From assembly GCF_027580225.2 (NCBI RefSeq), contig NC_073342.2, positions 19,046,501 through 19,110,500 on the forward strand: a stretch of 64,000 bases of DNA. Direction: 5' to 3'. This document shows, one piece after another, positions 24,100 through 37,370 of the stretch; the first letter of the stretch is position 1; each line of letters starts with the position of its first letter. Both the position numbers and the translations under genes were made by a program. The stretch is from Misgurnus anguillicaudatus (Eukaryota; Chordata; Actinopteri; Cypriniformes; Cobitidae). The notes below the pieces were generated by a model. The model ran no database searches. It was not told where the DNA came from and saw only the letters and a program-made list of their open reading frames with translations.

Positions 24100-24500
24100 C
24101 CCTAATATATAAACAATAAAAAGTAAGATTCAGGTCTTCACAGTCTTTCAATGATCACATAAGAGCTGCTCCCGGCCCCTGTGACACCAGACTGAAATAC
24201 AAAACTCTGAGCCCCATACTGTGACAGTCAGTGGATTTCTGGGAGTTTCATTTCCACATACTAGCAATTCAACCCTGTAACCGCATTCAATCCCCACAAT
24301 GCTGTGTTCTCTACAGAGAGATGTAAATAGGAACAGTGACATAAGTCCCCAGTGCAGATGCATTAGATAATGAAATGGAGAAAATGCCCTTGAAAACAGA
24401 TTATAAAGAAAACAAAAACCTTTTGTTCCCGTATTCAGGTGAGTCTTGTCTATGTTGCTGGAGGAAATAGTATTCGTATATCTTTGCGGGCACAACTACA
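24100..24500. other. non-repetitive block, possible conserved non-coding DNA
   Basis: Balanced base composition and no repeat match to the rest of the window, unlike its surroundings. No splice-bounded reading frame convinced me. Inference only. Confidence 0.2.
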
Positions 24501-24624
24501 TTTCTAGGCGTGATTAAATTAGGAATCTCATCATGTCGTTAGCTTATCTGTATGTAAACTATTGCTTGAAATATAAAGGTTTAAAAGAGATTTTAAAGTC
24601 ACTTTGCAAGGAAGGGCAACATAA

Positions 24625-25005
24625 AGGTGCACTGTGTAACTTTTAGAAGGATCTCTTGACAGAAATGCAATATAATACACATAACTATATTATCAGTGGT
24701 GTATAACGACCTTGCATAATGGACTGTATTGTTTTTATTACCTTAGAATGAGCCATTTTTATCTACATACACCGCGGGTCCCATTACAAGAAAGTCGCCG
24801 TCATGTTTCTACAGTAGCCCTAAACGGACAAATTGTTCTATTGAGTGCGTTTTGGCACTACGTTGTCTCAGACGATGACATGTTTGTCCTGTGGTGGCTA
24901 CCGTAGGTTCACTATGCATTTCAAAAGGGAGGGGTGGGCTGTGGACTGAGCCGTTGTTTACAATGTACACCATTTAATTCAGCTAAAAATCTACACACTG
25001 GACCT
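24625..25005. mobile_element. TTAA-type element, family I copy 1
   Basis: Ends aggtgcactgtgtaac and the complement of aggtccagtgtgtag; right TTAA at 25006-25009, left changed to ATAA. A relative is at 56045-56420. Confidence 0.6.
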
Positions 25006-25009
25006 TTAA

Positions 25010-25160
25010 AGGAATAGCTCACCTGAAAATGAAAATGAACCCTTTATTGCAAGTGTATATGACTTCCTTTCTTCAGCACATTCAGAGTTATATTGAATTA
25101 GCATTGTGATTGGATAGTGGCTGTTTGTTTTGAAGTCCATATTAATCAATATATCAGTAG
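25010..25160. repeat. repeat starting at the shared TTAA
   Basis: Begins aggaatagctcacc immediately after the TTAA that ends the previous element; this opening is a very common fish repeat start. Its far end is not clear. Confidence 0.45.
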
Positions 25161-28071
25161 CAGCCGGTGACTTCTTTTTTCGAGGGTGCACGATGCGAAG
25201 TTCGTCACATGTATGTAGCCCATCATGTGTGTGCTTCGTAATTTCAAAATATGTGTTCGCCAAGGTGAGTGAACCCATAGATATGTACACTAGATGTCGC
25301 CTTGGGGTTCTACGCATGCGTCAAAACCACCGCCATCCTCGAACAGGGGTCTTGTCATAGGAAGTAGCTAGGTAAAGCTGCTATCTCCGCCTGTATTTTG
25401 AATTCATGGACGATGCCAGACTTTTGTGCTGCGTATGGATGTTAGGCCTACTAGCACTATGCATTATAGTTAGAAAAAGTAGATTTTCATAATATTAAAA
25501 CAAAAAATTTTCTGGACTCAATGCTAAATACATGTCTGACTGTTGAAACGAACCAAAAGAAAACCAAGAAAATCGCATGCATAACGATTTATGGTGATTT
25601 TATTTCCGTTACACCATTGCCTACAATGACGCTGATGCCAGGCTCTCCTGTTTTAAGATGGTGCCTCTATTTGACGCATTCGGTCCAATGAACTGCTGTA
25701 GCCAAGGGGACATCTTCGCTGCGTCCGAAAACTCAAGGCAGTGACTCGTTGCCTCGCTGCCTCATAAGGAAATGACTTCGGGGGCATGAAGGCAGCTCAG
25801 ACAAAGACTTTCGGACACACCTCAAAGGCAGCGTGTTTGAAATATAAACAGAGAGCGCCTTTGTGATAACTAATCACGTATTTGAAAACTACAATACTAA
25901 CGTGTCTTGTCAAAAAAAGTGCCTGCTGCACGCGTGTCTAAAGGGTTTTTGATTAAAGAGACGCTTGCGTTTGCCAGATACTCGCATAATCTCATGCGTA
26001 ATCAGAGTTTACTGTTAAGGGAGTGTCTTGCGTGTATTTTGTGAACGTGAGCGTCTATTTTATCATAAACGGTTTTGACGTGTGTGCAGCAGGCACTTAT
26101 TTTGACAAAATACGTGATGCACATGGTGCACATGACGCAACAAACCCATATTTTGAAAACACGAGCAACATACATTTTGAATTTGCGCCCCTGGATCCGA
26201 AGGCTTTGAGGACTCTGTTTTTAAAGGACGCAGCCTCTAAAGTCCACAAACTAAAAAACTGATATGAAGAAAATTATACAGGCTAGCCTATGGAGAATCC
26301 ATATAATAGGTGCGTCACCTCCTGCCCCCCTCCCACCATGCACATCATTGGGACACATCAGAGATGTATCTGACTATAATAAATCTGGAACCAGATATAA
26401 AATATTAAAACATTTCTTCCAAAATCTGCACAGAAAATCATTTGCGTTCTATCTTTCTATAACAAATATTCTCTTTATCTTCTGTCTGAATTCAATCTTA
26501 GGTGTTTCTTTCAAGTTGCAAACCTGCACTAAAGTAAAGGACCATGTTTGTTCTGTGTAAACAGACACGTTTCTCCTCTGTGGCAAGTTAAGAGGATAAC
26601 TGCGGCTTGCTGGAAGTCGAACAGAAAAGTTTCTAGAAAAACACTTTGGCTGTGAATCAACCAGGTGCATTAAAGTGTGAGAGAGCAGCCCACCCGTCTC
26701 AGCTTTTCTGTCATATGAGTCAGCAATGAAATCGCAAAAACCCTCTTAAAGAAAAGTAATGCACTCTATTGCTGTGTTCCAACTTAGTGAACTTGGCTAT
26801 TGACATAATACACTAAGCTTTAAACGAAACGCAAGGAGAGAAAAATGTTGGTTATAGATATATTTAAATCAATACAGCATTAGTCAGAATAGTTTAGTCT
26901 GAAATCATTATTTGTTTCATTGCTGTCAAGTTTTGGAACAGATCCCAACATTGTTTCAACTTTACCATGTACCCACTGCAACAGGAATAATTTATTACAG
27001 TAGTAACAACATCTAGTAACTGTTTCATCATGGTACATTTGGTAAAGGCGTATTTGAATTAAGGGTACTAATAGCAAACCTAAATTCTTAGTCTGATTTC
27101 TTTAATGCAAATTACATTCACAGTGTATCGCAAGTTATACATTTTTAAAACTTGGTGGATCTGCACATTTTTTGACTTGATACTGTTTTCATTCTACTCC
27201 AAAAATCTTATTACTTTAAATGAGGCATAAACGAAAGGTTATGAATTAGAAATTTGCACCCTATCAGAAAGATGAGCTCTGATGTGTTGTTTTTATCTTT
27301 AAACAGACAGAGCAGAAATTGGATTTTCGAGCAGCCCTGACCTCAAACAGAGAATTATTTAATGCATCACTTTACTTTCTATACATCTGTCATTCACGCA
27401 CCCTTACGCATTAGTAGCACTGACAAGCTCATCTGAAAATGCTACCTTAGCTTTACCGGTGTTATGCAGATCTAATCGTTTCAGGTCTATGTTTACTTAA
27501 GCTACACATTCTGAACAACACACAAGCTGTTTATCTTCATTAAGGAAGTGAATTAAGGGAAATTGACTTGTCAAAAATGATTTAGTGCACATGCACTTCG
27601 GTTTATTGCATTTTGGCACAACAACAAGGGCAAAACAGAGAAGCCACAATACAATAATATATATATTTTAATTCTAATCATTCGTGGCATATTTTAAATT
27701 CGGTTTTAGAAACATACGCTAGAAGTATTTAAACCCAACCCATGCATGGACTTTACTTACCCTTTTAAATTGTACATTAGATTCTTTTAAACCAAAGAGA
27801 GAATAATCCTGATTATTTGTAAGCCTGTTGAAATCAAATATATATAAAAAATTTAGAAATACATCAACCTGATTTTACTGGAATTCATATTTGATTTGGC
27901 TAATTTGTATACATTTGTACATAATAAATCCAATGTACGATTATTAGATAAAAAACTATAATTTTCAATTCCTAAACGTAACAGGGGCGAAAACGTACAA
28001 AGTTGGTTATACAAATGTATATGTACGTACGACTTATCATGTGATTGTGTTGAATATATTGACCTTGAAAT
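25161..28071. other. intergenic, repeat fragments
   Basis: A gctgcctcataaggaaatgac-like repeat lies near 25720-25830. Other parts (26250-28070) are AT-rich with nothing recognised. Confidence 0.45.
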
Positions 28072-29548
28072 TTAAAGTCCCCCTATGGTAATTTTATCAT
28101 TTAAAAATCATCTTTCAGCATCAAAACAGCATAAATAAAAGTTGTTTCTGTGATAATAATTTTTTCTTGGATTTAAATGGCTTGAATGTACTCTACACCC
28201 TTTACTCATTTAGTATATGCAGATTTATTAATATGCAAATTAATCCCCACCTTTACTGAATCACAGCATCTCAGTACATAGATAAGAATATGCAAATTAG
28301 TCCCCACCTCCACTCTGTCGCTCCAGCTCAGACCATAGATATACATGTACATAGATCAGGGTTCCCATGGGTCCTTGAAATCCTTGAAAGTTTGTGAATC
28401 TGGGGGGGAAAATTCGATAGATACAGGTCATTGAAAGTGCTTGAATCTATTTTATGCAAGAAAAAATGTTTAGTGTAGGATAATGTCATAAAAATTCTAG
28501 ACTTTTAAGCACACGTGCTAAACTGTTCGCTTTAAATGCTTATATTTTCTGTATGCAAATGTTGATTCATACCAAAATGCTTTTTTGCATAGTTGTGTTT
28601 GATACATGAAAACGTCTCAGGTTACGTATGTAACTGTTGTAAGTTGAGAAGGGAACGAGACGCTGCGTCTCCCTTGCCATACTTCCTGCGTGCCTGTAAC
28701 GTCATCTTTGACAATATTTCAGATAGCGATATACTTCCTGGCTCCCACGTCACCCTGCCTTTGTGGTTAAGCCTCACTATTGGTTGAATTTGATATATCA
28801 GATGCACTTACCCCTGGAGGCATCCCCAAAGTGTCACCGCAGTGACGCAGCGCGAGTCTCCTCGAAAAGGAAATGTAAAAATGTATCTTAAAAGGTAAAA
28901 CGATGTAACCTTGCTCTCACTTGAAATGTGTCCCCACAATTAGTGACTGGGGGCTGGCTGCAGTGCAAGTCATAAACCCCGCCCTCTCTATGCAAACGAA
29001 CGGGACCCAGCTCCAATAAAATTTTCTGAAAGATGTTTTGATCCTTTAAGGTAGTTGTTATCACCCTTGTATATGTTCAATTGTTCGTTTTTGTGCTAAG
29101 TTTCATTTTAGCTATTAATTTGATGCTATAGAAACAAGGCGTGTCGTTATGATTGGCGTGGTTGAATTGGGCATGCTAGCGTTTGGGCGGAAGTTTGATA
29201 CCGCGGCTCCGCCTCTGGCTCCACGTACGATTCCTTCTGCGCATGCCCTGGCTCCAAATTGACGTTTTTACGTAACATGGCAGCGCCCATGGTCGGACAT
29301 TTTTGGCTTCAATTCATTACAATGGAAGGAAGCGACGCCGCATCGTCCATCTTTTTTTTACAGTCTATGGTCAACTGTGTTGATGTGATTGCTTACATGT
29401 TTGTGACGTAGGAAAACAAAACAATTTCAAACCACTTTGGAAAACTCTCATTTTACAGAGAAACTACTTAACAATGGTGTTAAATGATGGATTTGGAGTT
29501 AGTTTGTAACACAATGACGGCTTGATTTTCACCACAGGGGGATTTTAA
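28072..29548. mobile_element. TTAA-flanked element, family H, with nested insertions
   Basis: Ends agtccccctatggt and the complement of aatccccctgtggt between TTAA copies (28072-28075, 29545-29548). A truncated CAGGGTTCCC hAT-like copy is inside at 28354-28945, and a ctatggtc/gaccatag inverted pair at about 28332 and 29365 marks another repeat. Confidence 0.7.
28354..28945. mobile_element. truncated CAGGGTTCCC hAT-like element
   Basis: Opposite-orientation copy of the element at 13489-14184, including its nested palindromic repeat; the distal end is missing. The left end is cagggttcccat. Confidence 0.6.
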
Positions 29549-30873
29549 GCGTGAAATTATTTATTGGAAAACATGCAGGTTACTTTATGGTTTCATCATA
29601 TTGAAGGTGTCAAAATAAGAAACTCTTATTAATAAATTATTAAATTAATGATAAGTAGTTCTTCAAAACATGCAGAATCCTTTTTATCTGGCAAGTATAT
29701 GAGTCTGACATCTACATATGAACACACAAACAGGGCTAATTTTTTCCTGGCTGTTGTTTGCCTCTGGCTATTTCTCGCTCATTAAATCAGTTATTTCTCT
29801 TTAAACCAATGAAATCACTCATGCGTAGCTACATAATGAATATTTAACAGAGAAAAACAGTGGCAGTGTAAGTTAAGTGGCATTTAACACACAGAGGTAA
29901 GGAATAATGTATACTGAAATAACATATTGATTATTTCACAAAGAAATAACTGTGTATCTTTCTTTATAAATACGCCAATTACTGCAAAGGGTTAATCAGT
30001 TGAACTAATGTTATTCCTTCATCAATAGCATCACAAATACCAATTTTACAAATAATGGTTGTTTGTAAGCACCGCATAGAAGAAAACATATAGAGTCCAA
30101 GTCCGATGTTACTGCATTGGGCTATGTGTTGGACGCAGTTCTGCTTACTGAATGTTAATAACTTGTCCGTGACCCTCATGCCACTCAGACTGTGACCTTA
30201 GTGACTGCAAACTAATGAGTCTGGTGTGCTAGCAATTTCTGAATCTGATTTAGCAACTGGGCTAAACTATAAGACATATCAAGGGCTTCTTCTTTGCTGA
30301 TAGAAACGGTGTTATTGACGTCTTGTGATTAATGCTCATTTCATTTGCATAGCGGGCCATGTGTCTGAAACAATATTTTGCTTCATATTTCTTGTGTGAA
30401 TATAAAGCATCACAGAAAGAATAATGGAATATTAAATGCGAAAAGCTCATGAATAATATGTACGGTATAGTCTGCATCTCTATGCAGTAGTAGGTAATCA
30501 GGCCCTGGGCATCCAATAGAGAAAGCCAAATTTATTTCTCTGCTCTCTCATTTGCATACAAGAGGTATCTGGAAAGGGTTTGGAGTCCTGGTGACATTTG
30601 TGACCCAGGACACTATGATCTTTTGATCTGACCCTGTGAAGGGCATTTCCTGCGATTCTAATTTAACCCTTATGTGTCGTTGGGGATGTTTTCATCCACT
30701 ATGGGTTTTTTTTAGTCTGATTTGGCCACAACGTTCTCTGTGTTTCAGCAAATGGAATGATATTTGGTGGCAAATCTTATTTTGACACATATTTTGAGAA
30801 AATGCTTTGCAATTTTTCAAATACTCAACAGTACACTGTGGGCAAATTTACTACTCTTTCGTGTTGTTCGTGA
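29549..30873. other. intergenic; possible conserved non-coding block near 30180-30640
   Basis: The block at 30180-30640 is non-repetitive with several homeodomain-like TAAT and ATTTGCAT (30345-30352 region) motifs. Function is inference only. Confidence 0.25.
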
Positions 30874-31672
30874 ATGAAAATATCCACTGAATTAAACGGC
30901 TGTGAAAATGTATCAGGTGATTTTTTTTTTTGCATAAATCTGTTAATCAACCTCAGTACTGATTAAAACTACCAATTGTTTTACAAAAATTCCTGATTTT
31001 AACTCTTTAATTGCCAAGTTCATAAATGATGTCACTGATTTTGACTGATTTTCAATATAAAAAGTGATTGTAGACTGGATTTCTTTAAGTCTTGGGGCAT
31101 GTCAAAGATTAGTAAAAACATTGGCTTTGATGCATTCTTAGTTTTTGTGCACCATCAGATTTAATTTTTTTCTCCCTCATTTACTGTTCGTGGCTGTTTT
31201 TGACCCATTGACTTCCATTATAACCACATTTTTTGATTGCAGGGCCATGACATCATAATCATGCATACTTGATTGTTGGTGGTTTTTCTTTTGCAAAGAG
31301 GTACAATTTGTCTTTTTTATTGTTGATTACCATGTGGTCCCTTTAGTAGGCCTGTGCAAAAACAAAGCTTAATTTCTGGCTTGTACATTGAGTTATATGG
31401 AGTATAACTCAATCACCAGTATCACTACATAACTTTTTATATTGAATAAAATGTTATATTTATATTGGTTATTTTGTGTGTTTTCCCCCCAAATCAGTGA
31501 CATCACTTATGAACGTGGCATTTAACGAGTTAAAATCAGGACTTTTTGTGAACATTTGGTAGTTTTCATCAGTACTGAGGTTGACTAACAGATTTATGCA
31601 AAAAATATGAAAAAAAAAAATGTATCTGATACATTTTTACAGATGTTTAATTTGGTAGATGTTTTCATCCAA
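30874..31672. repeat. large foldback with arms of about 200 bp
   Basis: Arms 30874-31070 and about 31488-31672 are inverted copies sharing gcataaatctgtta, tcagtactga and atgatgtcactgatt, separated by about 420 bp. Ends not flanked by a clear duplication. Confidence 0.7.
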
Positions 31673-32435
31673 GAACAACAAGAAAGGGAAGTACATTTTA
31701 ACAATGCACAATAGTTAAATCAGAACATCATTATTGTATATAATTCACAATGATAAATAGAGAAATGTTTTGGTCTCTTTAGGTTCTTTCCCTGCAACTT
31801 GCTTGTTTAAATCCATTCATCCCCTCCCAGAGGACTGAGAAAACAGCAATGATCCACTCGGGTTTGATGTGTGGCACAGTAACAGACCTTAAATAAATAT
31901 GAAGCCGTGATGCATTGGCAGCCATTAAACTACATCAAACGAGAAAAGCATTGCGCTCAGGATGATGGGGGCAAAATGCGAAACCCCCAAATACATCAGA
32001 ATAGTTTAATAACATTGCCTTATGCAGAGAAATTCTTCAGACAATTTGTCACAATTCTTCACATTCATATAACGATTTGTATCACTCAGATACAGAACAG
32101 CCTTTTGCAGTTTAAATCCAGGCCCAAAACTGGCAAAACTTTTTTTTGTACTGTGCAAAAAATAGTGACTACACAAAGACCCTTTTTTTTATTAATATGA
32201 TAAATTGAAACAATAATCAAAAGAACACATTCTGTATGTTTTTATTGATCTTAGTCCTTACTAAGGTTATATTTAAGGTAATGGCAGAGCAGTTCTACAA
32301 TGCATTTTTAATATAAACCTAGATTTGTATAAAAATGTAAATGGTGCCTGCTCATGCAGCCGTGTTGCTAAGCAGTTGCTAGGCTGTTCTAAGATGTTGA
32401 CTTGGGTAAAAAAATGATTCCTGACATGATGACAT
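31673..32435. other. intergenic, nothing recognised
   Basis: AT-rich DNA without coding, RNA or repeat signal that I can name. Confidence 0.5.
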
Positions 32436-32436
32436 G

Positions 32437-32590
32437 TTCCTGTAGCTCAATTAATAGATCATTCCATTAGCATTGCAAAGGCTATTGGTTTGATTCCCAG
32501 GGAACACACATCCTAATAAAAAACTATTTATATATTGAATGCACCGTAAGTCACTTTGGAAAATGAATAAATATAAAAAAATGTAAAATG
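32437..32590 (+). mobile_element. tRNA-derived SINE, plus strand
   Basis: A-box-like tagctcaattaatag, B box ggtttgattccc (32487-32498), then gggaacacaca, gaatgcaccgtaagtcactt and a gtaaa-rich tail. This is the layout of common cyprinid tRNA-SINEs. The A box is degraded, so it is an old copy. Confidence 0.75.
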
Positions 32591-32671
32591 GCCTACGGGC
32601 ATTAAGAAAATATATATGCAGTTCATACATCATAGCAAGTTTTAAACTCTACTGTGCTCCACTTTTGTGCC

Positions 32672-32918
32672 TTAAAGGCGGGGTGCATGATCTCTGAAAG
32701 CCAATGTTTACATTGAAATCACCTAAACAAACACCCCCCATCCCAATAGAATGTGGACCTGCTTTTGATAGACTCGCCCCACACATACACAACCCAGCCA
32801 ACAATGTTGGTTAGTAGACACGCCCCTTACTGCTGATTGGCTACAAGTGTGTTTTGGTACTCTGTGGACATTTCCTTTTCCAAAGTGTTTTTTAGAAATT
32901 GTGCACCTTCGCCTATAA
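32672..32918. mobile_element. TTAA-type MITE, family G copy 2
   Basis: Left TTAA (32672-32675) intact, right changed to ATAA. Body 32676-32914 matches 12402-12568 in opposite orientation. Confidence 0.65.
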
Positions 32919-35334
32919 ACGACTTAAAAGTTTTAAAACTAAGGTGACTTTGCTTAAGAATTAATAGCATCGTTACCTAAATTTATCGGCTATCATAATG
33001 AATTGGACAAGCTTTCTGAACATATTTCTGCATTCGCATAAGCCTAATATATCACTTTGTCAGTCTTCCTCTTTTATTCGCTCTATCTATGGGATGTTGA
33101 TCACCTCTCTCCGTAAACATACAGCAATCATTATCCATCATAAGCATCAAAAGCTGTCAGGACTCAGCAAGCTGCATTGCACACAGAGAGAGAAAGAGAG
33201 AGAGAGAGAGCGAGTGTGTGCAGATGATTTGTTGGTACTCCCTCTGTGCCAGGTATTGGTAAAAACAGCAGCAAATCACAAACAATAAGCATCATTGTCT
33301 CATTACATGAAACTTTAATATGTAGTTTCGTTTTTCCGAGGTGGCGATAAAGATTCGAAAGTTACGAATTGCAGCCTTAGGGCCAGCACAAACCATCATT
33401 TTGGCGTTAAATAACAACTGTCGGGATTTACTAAAGCTGCGCATTGGAAAATTAGTGCTGGAAAGGTCTAGTTATTTTTGCTATTATGGAGGAAATAAAA
33501 GAGGAGTCACTAAGCAAGTCACAGAATAGGTGATTCAAAACTTTGTAAACCTTCAGGTTTTTTTTCAGTGTATACGGCTTTGTTAGCTGGGATTTCACAT
33601 GCGCTGTTGTACACGTATTCGCGTGGTCTCACATTTTTGGCTGTGTGACAATATGGTTCATTTCTATTTATAAAACTATTAGTTCCAGTCCTTGATTCTG
33701 GTTGGTCAATAGTTGTATTTTACTCCCCTTTGCATTGTGCCTAATACGAAAAAACATCCTCTCGTACTTTACTGCTTACTTGAATGTCTCTGTTTTGCAC
33801 ATTTAGTATCAGGGGGTCCCTGCTCCATGTCTCTCTCATCTAAGGGGTCCCTGCCCCGAAAAACATTAAAGAGTTAATGGATGACCTAATGAAACTTTTT
33901 TAACCATTACGCTATCCACCTGTTTCTTGACGTAAATGTGGACGCCGCCATCTTTGAGCTTTCCGGTTTATGACTTCCTGTGAGCCACTAAAGCTAATGG
34001 TAGTCTTTTGCGAAGGACACAAGTGTGCCATTTTGACTGGCTAATGTTTATTATGAATCAGGAAGACCGACATAATTTGTGCAGTTAGGGGTTGCCATAA
34101 TAGCTAATACAAACGCTGTAAATCTCTACAAAACATTTGTTTTAACCCCATGCACAAGAGCTGAATGTGTATGTGGCACACATGCACTCATGATCTGTAT
34201 TTACAAATCCATCCAGTATAAACTTTCATAGAAACTACCAGTAAACAATAAATACAATAATTGTTTAAAAACATCTAATATTATGCTGATAGAAATATGC
34301 TGATTTAGTGGATTTATTTATTCTGCTACTATATATTATTATAAAAATGCGATTACAGCACAGAATATATACAACATAATCTGCTTAGTTAATGTTTATA
34401 ATATTTCGTAATGTGTTTGTGCATACTTTTGTTATGTTTTAAAGGAAAAAGCAAATACTTTAAGAAGTAAGCAAATAATTTCATAAGCTCATGTCTCCAC
34501 CTAACGTTAGTGCGTAAGAAGAGCGATGTAATAATATTTTCATAAAACGAAAACAAAACTCAATACATGTAGTAGTTTAATATGTTAATTATGTTTTTTT
34601 CAAATAACTTATAATGTGTTGAATGATACTGCTGACTGTGTCGGACCGCAGGAAGCTCGACGTGTCGCAATTAACAAGTCCATTAAAAATTGCAGCTTAA
34701 AAAAACTCACACCAGAGGGACAGTTGTGACATTTTAAACAAGCCCCTGAAAAATTAAAAACACGAAGTATTGGTAAAATCCATGTACAAACACTCGACTG
34801 ACTTTCCCATTGTAAAGATACTGGTATGTATGTGCTTTTATATTTGCCATTGAAGACCCGTCACCTCCGATCAACAACACGAAATGATTGAATATATCTT
34901 CATATATCAAGCCACTTCTTAATTTCATCCTCACACTGGTTCATAAATGGGAGGTGTAGTAAATATTAACTGTTAAAAATCAAGTTTTATGCGTGCTACC
35001 ACTACACTTTTTCTACCGGCTGGCTATTGAACCGAAAGTCTTGGACCGGAAAGGAAATACGTCACATCACTCACTTTCGCGTTCGAGAAAAAGGTGGATA
35101 ACGTAAGCCAACAAATTGACTTGATGAAAACAACTTGTGTTGCAACGTAAGTGGCTTGTTAACGCTAAAACTATACTTCCACCGCGAGCAGTGTTTGACA
35201 TCATAGTATCACGAGAGCGTTTCGAAAGACATACCATCTACCCCGTCAATATATAGACTACTACAGTATACTATAGTTTACCATGCTAGTTTTTCATGTG
35301 GGCATCTGTGTAATTGCTTCTAAATAATATATAT
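32919..35334. other. intergenic, simple repeats
   Basis: (AG)n at about 33185-33211. A CpG-bearing patch (ccggaaaggaaatacgtcac) near 35045 looks promoter-like but leads to no visible exon. Confidence 0.4.
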
Positions 35335-36247
35335 TTAAAGGATTAGTCCATTTTCTTAAAAGAAAAATCCAGATAATTTACTCACCACCATGTCATCCAG
35401 AATGTTGATGTCTTTCTTTGTTCAGTCGAGAGGAAATTGTGTTTTTTGAGGAAAGCATTGCAGGATTTTTCTCATTTTGGTGGACTTTAGTGAAGCCCAA
35501 CATTTGGTACTTGACTCAACACTTGGCGGTTTTTTTCAACGGAGTTTCAAAGCCCCACAAACAATCCCAAACGAGGCACAAGGGTCCCATCCAGCAAAAC
35601 GATTGTAACTTTTGACAACAAAAATAACAAATGTACACTTTTAAAGCACAACTTCTCGTCGTGTAGATCCGGTCGTGATGCGCCAGCTGACCCCACGCAA
35701 TACGTTATGACGTCAAGAGGTCACAGAGGACGAACGCGAAACTCCGCCCCAGTGTTTACAAGCGTCTTGAAGGAGGACTGTTCCTACGTTGTTGTATGTC
35801 AACTGATACTAATTAATGTCTTTGTGTCAGTTTATTGTTTACAATGGTCCGCAAATGTGCGTTTTATATATGTAACACGTGACCCCCTACGTCACTACGC
35901 ATTTACGTTAGGTCGCGCTAGATCGGATCTAGATGAGAAGTTGTGCTTTAAAAGTGTATATTTGTTATTTTTCTTGTCAAAAATGACAATCGTTTTGCTA
36001 GATAAGACCCTTATGCCTCGTTTGGGATTGTTTGAAACTCCGCCGAAAAAAACTGCTAAGTGTTGAGCCAAGTACCAAATGTTGGGCTCTATTAAAGTCC
36101 ATTAAAATGAGAAAAATCCTGCAATGTATTCTTCAAAAAACATAATTTCTTCTCGACTGAACAAAGAAAGACATCAACATTTTGGATGACATGGTGGTAA
36201 GTAAATTATCTGGATTTTTCTTTTAAGAAAATGGACTAATCCTTTAA
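35335..36247. mobile_element. palindromic TTAA element, family A copy 2
   Basis: 905-bp body (35339-36243) between TTAA copies, same ends and centre as copy 1. A 119-codon frame at 35707-36066 shares its beginning MTSRGHRGRTRNSAPVFTSV with the minus-strand frame of copy 1. Confidence 0.85.
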
Positions 36248-36289
36248 TAAAGCCATTTACATTTTTTTTATATTACAGTCATTAATTTA

Positions 36290-36490
36290 CTACACAACAA
36301 AATCTTGTGGAAATTCGTATTTATTTTACGAGGTGGCTAATTCGTATGAATTCGTACAAAAAAATTTTACGTTTTTGTACATTTTTTTCACCTCTGTAAC
36401 ATTTGTTTTCTTTCTAAAAAATTTATACATTTTTGTACGATTCACTTCATTCCAATTCATACAAATTAGCCTACTTGTAATACCTTTAAA
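36290..36490. repeat. ATTCGTA-rich inverted repeat
   Basis: aattcgtatgaattcgtac and ttcattccaattcatacaaattagcc form a loose inverted pair; known-looking fish repeat, superfamily not assigned. Confidence 0.4.
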
Positions 36491-36549
36491 TTACCTTCTT
36501 AGGAAGCAAAAGACCCAAATAAATTGATTTTTTTTACATTGCTATTGAA

Positions 36550-37230
36550 CTTTTTCTGTGTCTGCGGGTGGCCGTTCACACACTTATAGTGATTGGAGTG
36601 AAGTACAGAAGAGAGGCTCTCCACATGCAGTCAATCAAACTGCAATACAGCAAAAGTGCCTTTGAGGACAATTAATCAACTTACTGTGAAAGGACATATG
36701 GAGGATACAGGGTGACATATGTCTTTATTCACTTTTCATTTTCAACAATAAATGTGTCATGGCCACCACTCACAAAGAAGAAAAAAGCGTGTTGTTCTGT
36801 TGTTTACATGCGCAATGTATAGTTGTGTGTAAGTGGGGGTTTTGGAGACAGCTTTTCCTCTCCCCGGGTCTCTGAAATAGTCCTCAAGTTCTCGAGCCGC
36901 CTAATGATTTGAATTTACAGCCCATTGCCTCCCATTTTGGTGTGCAGCACATAATCTCTTTGCAGAGATGATAATTATGGCTTCATAGAGCTTAGAGCTC
37001 CTTTCTTAAGCAGTGCCTTGCTGTCTCATATAGGGGTAATGAGAGAGGCAGAACGGAGTTAATCTGTCCTGAGGACTTGTTGCCCTCTGTTTCGTGTATT
37101 GCGGTCACTGGCAGCTGTGAAATCAGGTAATAGGATACAAAACACAAAATCTTAATCTCCATTGCTTTTTTTATTAACCGTGATGAAATTCGAATGGCCT
37201 TGGGGATTAGTCTAATCACTAAAAACTAAG
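36550..37230. other. non-repetitive block, possible conserved non-coding DNA
   Basis: Long stretch of balanced composition with motifs such as tctttgcagagatgataatt and gcctaatgatttgaattt and no repeat partner in the window. Suggests a regulatory element of a neighbouring developmental gene; inference only. Confidence 0.25.
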
Positions 37231-37370
37231 TAAATAATTAAAATGACACCCATAACTGGAAGTGAATCTTATATGGGGTAAAGAATAGATTTGTCATGCT
37301 CATTTTGAATAATCTAATCTCTACTATACTATATCATATATCTTTTTAGATATGATACATGTTGAAATCC

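Noticed and set aside
24148..24495. 115-codon minus-strand reading frame
   Set aside because: Composition and sequence look random, with no domain, no splice context and no start context.
34950..35240. Promoter-like CpG patch
   Set aside because: No following exon or frame, so a promoter cannot be supported.
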